Assembly (NCBI GenBank): GCA_015222065.1
Contig: JADFUQ010000083.1
Location: 1-18,063, forward strand
Origin: Bacteroidota bacterium
GTDB lineage: Bacteria > Bacteroidota > Bacteroidia > Bacteroidales > VadinHA17
Direction of reading: 5' to 3'
DNA: 18,063 nucleotides
The position numbers and the translations under genes are program-made. Below the pieces are notes generated by a model that saw only the letters and a list, made by a program, of their open reading frames with translations, ran no database searches and was not told the DNA's origin. Of the stretch, positions 16,193-18,063 are shown piece by piece. The stretch's first letter is position 1; the number at the start of each line of letters is the position of its first letter.

Positions 16193-16858
16193 CTAAATAT
16201 TCAGAAAACGCATAAATGATTCATACCGGTTGCTATAAAAGCTATCCATATTTTGATCCTCCATATATGAAGCTTTAATATTATAATTATACCGGTTCAG
16301 TGTTTGAACAATAGAGGTCAGGTCGGTGCGATTAATCTTGAGAGTAACCTCAAGCTTAGTGGATTGATCCGGAGAAGACACATAAGCGCTCAAAATCTTC
16401 GCATCATTACCTTCAACTATCTGTGCAATGTGAGTCAATGAATAGTCATTTTGATTAAGTTCAAGTACAATTAATCCTCCCGGGTCTTTTAAAGCAGACA
16501 TTTCGGCAAAATGATATAACAACTCATTCATCGTTATCAGTCCCATATATTCTTTCTTTTCATTCAGAACCGGCACAACCGTAAGACGATTCTCAGCTAC
16601 CAGTTTCATCACATCATAAATATGTTGGTCATACACCACATATGGACTGAATAATGATAACTTATGGTTACCAATCGGTTCATCAGCCATATTTAAATCA
16701 TAGATATCAGTATCAGAAATCAGACCAAGAAACTCCTGATTATTTACAATAGGCAAATGAGAAATCCGGAATATTTCCATCCAGCTCAATGCCCGCAAAC
16801 CTGTATCAGAGGTTTTCAATGCAGGTACCACATCAGATAATAAATCTTTTGCCAGCAT
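16193..16858 (-). CDS. CBS-pair and ACT-like domain protein
   Basis: This 221-residue soluble protein has two CBS motifs (about 3-54, MLAKDLLSDVVPAL...LGLISDTDIYDL, and 66-120, YVVYDQHIYDVMKLV...YMGLITMNELLYHF), which together form an adenine-nucleotide-binding Bateman module. Residues 127-200 look like an ACT-type regulatory domain (GGLIVLELNQNDYSLTHIAQIVEGNDAKILSAYV, then KLEVTLKINRTDLTSIVQTLNRYNYNI). There is no catalytic domain, so it probably senses a nucleotide or small ligand and acts on a partner. The gene is upstream of nadK by 24 bases and divergent from pdxJ across 81 bases; this placement recurs in Bacteroidota. A link to NAD(P) or nucleotide status is plausible but not shown by the sequence. 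Confidence 0.85.
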   Translation of the reverse strand: MLAKDLLSDVVPALKTSDTGLRALSWMEIFRISHLPIVNNQEFLGLISDTDIYDLNMADEPIGNHKLSLFSPYVVYDQHIYDVMKLVAENRLTVVPVLNEKKEYMGLITMNELLYHFAEMSALKDPGGLIVLELNQNDYSLTHIAQIVEGNDAKILSAYVSSPDQSTKLEVTLKINRTDLTSIVQTLNRYNYNIKASYMEDQNMDSFYSNRYESFMRFLNI

Positions 16859-16881
16859 TACTCACATATTAAAAAAACAGT

Positions 16882-16889
16882 TAATTTTG
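16882..16889 (+). promoter_or_regulatory. Possible pdxJ promoter -7 box
   Basis: TAATTTTG matches TAnnTTTG in the 81-base divergent gap, 50 bases before the pdxJ ATG. On the opposite strand a one-mismatch box is present at 16921-16928 for the CBS-nadK unit. The two transcription units would thus share a compact overlapping control region. Confidence 0.35.
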
Positions 16890-16939
16890 TAGTTAAAAAT
16901 ACAAATTTTTATATCCATTACGAAAGTATAATTGATTTT

Positions 16940-17665
16940 ATGACACGTTTAAGTGTAAACATAAACAAAATTGCCACTCTAAGAAATGCCCGTGGAGGAA
17001 ATATACCAGACCTGTTAAAAGCAACTACTGACTGTCAAAGATTTGGGGCACAAGGCATTACTGTTCATCCCAGACCAGATGAAAGACATATCCGCTACCA
17101 GGATGTAAAAGATATTAAACCATTAATCACAACTGAGTTTAATATTGAAGGGTATCCATCTGATAGATTTCTTAAGCTTGTATTACCAATGAAACCACAC
17201 CAGGTAACATTAGTTCCGGATCTCCCGGGGGTACTTACTTCCAGCGCCGGGTGGGATACAATAAAAAATAAATCGTTTTTAAAGGATGTAATTGGCATTT
17301 TGCAGAACGAAGGAATCAGAACATCTATTTTCGTTGATGCGGAACTTCAGATTATTGAGAATGCAATTGATACCGGTACAAACAGAATTGAACTTTATAC
17401 CGAACCATATGCTTCAAAATACCATAATAACAGGGAAGAAGCAATTAAACCTTTCTGCATTGCTGCTGAAAAGGCTAATGAGTTAGGACTGGAGCTAAAT
17501 GCAGGCCATGACCTGAACCTGGATAATCTGACTTTTTTCGTTCAAAAAATCCCTTCACTGAAAGAAGTATCAATCGGACATGCCCTGATCTCAGATGCTC
17601 TTTATTTCGGACTTGAAAACACAATTCAAATGTACCTGAGGAAAATAAAAATGGCATATTATTAG
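16940..17665 (+). CDS. pdxJ: Pyridoxine 5'-phosphate synthase
   Basis: This enzyme condenses 1-deoxy-D-xylulose 5-phosphate with 3-amino-2-oxopropyl phosphate to pyridoxine 5'-phosphate in the DXP-dependent vitamin B6 pathway. The 241-residue TIM barrel has the hallmark N-terminal LSVNINKIATLRNARGG, the phosphate/active-site segment GITVHPRPDERHI, TEFNIEGYP, VTLVPDLPG, SIFVDAE, the active-site NAGHDLNLDNL, and SIGHALISDAL at the end. All the usual motifs are intact. The ATG at 16940 places the first strand right at the N terminus, as is normal. It is the only rightward gene at this end, divergent from CBS-nadK. No pdxA or dxs is in the window. Confidence 0.96.
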   Translation: MTRLSVNINKIATLRNARGGNIPDLLKATTDCQRFGAQGITVHPRPDERHIRYQDVKDIKPLITTEFNIEGYPSDRFLKLVLPMKPHQVTLVPDLPGVLTSSAGWDTIKNKSFLKDVIGILQNEGIRTSIFVDAELQIIENAIDTGTNRIELYTEPYASKYHNNREEAIKPFCIAAEKANELGLELNAGHDLNLDNLTFFVQKIPSLKEVSIGHALISDALYFGLENTIQMYLRKIKMAYY

Positions 17666-17811
17666 TGTTAGCCATCAATGGTTTGTACAGTTAAAGAGTT
17701 TTATGAAATCAGGGGATGGGATAATTCGAAATTTAAATCTTTTATTTAACCTGATTAATTACCTTCGATGAGCTCCACTTCGTTCCGGTTCACAAATTGA
17801 TCAGAAAGAAA

Positions 17812-17874
17812 AAAGATAAAAGTTGGAGAGAATCGTAAACCCCGACCGAAGCGTCGGGGGATAAAGATAAAAGT
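17812..17874. repeat. GC-rich hairpin between 12-bp direct repeats
   Basis: CCCCGAC-cgaagc-GTCGGGG (17840-17859) is a 7-bp GC stem with a 6-base loop in otherwise AT-rich DNA. It is flanked by AAAGATAAAAGT at 17812-17823 and 17863-17874. A reverse-complement copy of the core word, CTTTTATCTT, lies at 18049-18058. Confidence 0.65.
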
Positions 17875-17956
17875 ACTAATAATATAGTATGTTTGATATA
17901 CGGTTACATTTTCTATAAAAAAGTAATCTGAATTTCTTATGCTCTGTTTCACTTTA

Positions 17957-18000
17957 AACCACAGTGAAATATGCTCCTTAGTCGCATTTCACGTGGCAAG
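17957..18000. repeat. Right copy of the hairpin repeat element
   Basis: This copy is inverted relative to the one at 5-69. Bases 17957-17979 match 47-69 perfectly on the opposite strand, and 17986-18000 match 5-19 at 13 of 15. Bases 17959-17970 pair with 17986-17996 in an 11-bp stem with one bulged A (17963) and a 15-nt loop. Confidence 0.7.
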
Positions 18001-18006
18001 CTTTTT

Positions 18007-18034
18007 ATCCTGACGAACCTCTGGTTGTCAGGAT
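18007..18034. repeat. Hairpin with nested stem, possible terminator
   Basis: ATCCTGAC (18007-18014) pairs perfectly with GTCAGGAT (18027-18034). Inside, AACC-tct-GGTT pairs with one bulged G. A T run (18042-18046) begins 8 bases later, so a plus-strand terminator is possible but distant from any gene seen here. Confidence 0.45.
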
Positions 18035-18063
18035 CTTCGACTTTTTGTCTTTTATCTTCTGCA

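Larger units (their letters stand above)
17666..18063. other. Noncoding, repeat-rich right end
   Basis: These 398 bases past pdxJ hold no supported gene. They contain a GC-rich hairpin flanked by direct repeats (17812-17874), the right copy of the terminal hairpin element (17957-18000), and another strong hairpin at 18007-18034. No clean terminator is seen right after the pdxJ stop. Confidence 0.6.

Noticed and set aside
5..18000. The window as a composite transposon or genomic island bounded by inverted repeats
   Set aside because: All genes inside are core biosynthetic and envelope genes in a conserved order, and there is no transposase, integrase or target duplication.

Overview
The window is a stretch of core, chromosomal, AT-rich DNA from a member of the Bacteroidota, probably a Bacteroidales or Marinilabiliales-like environmental lineage. 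The phylum call rests on gene order and gene style. A run of two DUF6089-type barrel proteins, uppS, bamA and two ompH/skp genes lies beside murI on one side and nadK, a CBS-domain gene and pdxJ on the other, an order I recognise from this phylum. Several genes also have Bacteroidota-type -7 boxes (TAnnTTTG) shortly upstream. No rRNA, tRNA, CRISPR array, transposase or phage gene was seen.

Layout: 1-320 is a repeat-rich spacer. fabD (malonyl-CoA:ACP transacylase) runs rightward at 321-1196. Everything from 1555 to 16858 is on the minus strand. Reading with transcription, these are: a CBS-ACT protein and nadK; then the envelope operon (DUF6089, DUF6089, uppS, bamA, ompH, ompH), which ends at a clear intrinsic terminator at 8932-8967; then murI; then korA-korB (2-oxoacid:ferredoxin oxidoreductase); then a large protein with two receiver-like domains and a PEP/pyruvate-binding domain, which converges on fabD. 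pdxJ is divergent from the CBS gene and runs rightward at 16940-17665. The last 398 bases hold only hairpins and repeats.

Functional theme: the central operon builds the envelope. UppS makes the C55 lipid carrier, BamA inserts outer-membrane barrels, the OmpH/Skp proteins chaperone them, and the DUF6089 proteins are probably barrels themselves. MurI supplies D-glutamate for peptidoglycan and FabD feeds fatty acid synthesis. NadK and PdxJ supply NADP and pyridoxal phosphate. KorAB links 2-oxoacids to ferredoxin, and the receiver/PEP-binding protein may sense or act on the PEP-pyruvate node.

The least ordinary material is outside the genes. The two window ends carry inverted copies of a hairpin element with matching 15-nt loops, a bulge at the same place and two compensatory base-pair changes. 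Five longer spacers each carry their own short word in direct and inverted copies. The most unusual protein is the receiver/PEP-binding fusion, which lacks the phosphohistidine and PEP-barrel domains expected of a true PEP synthase.
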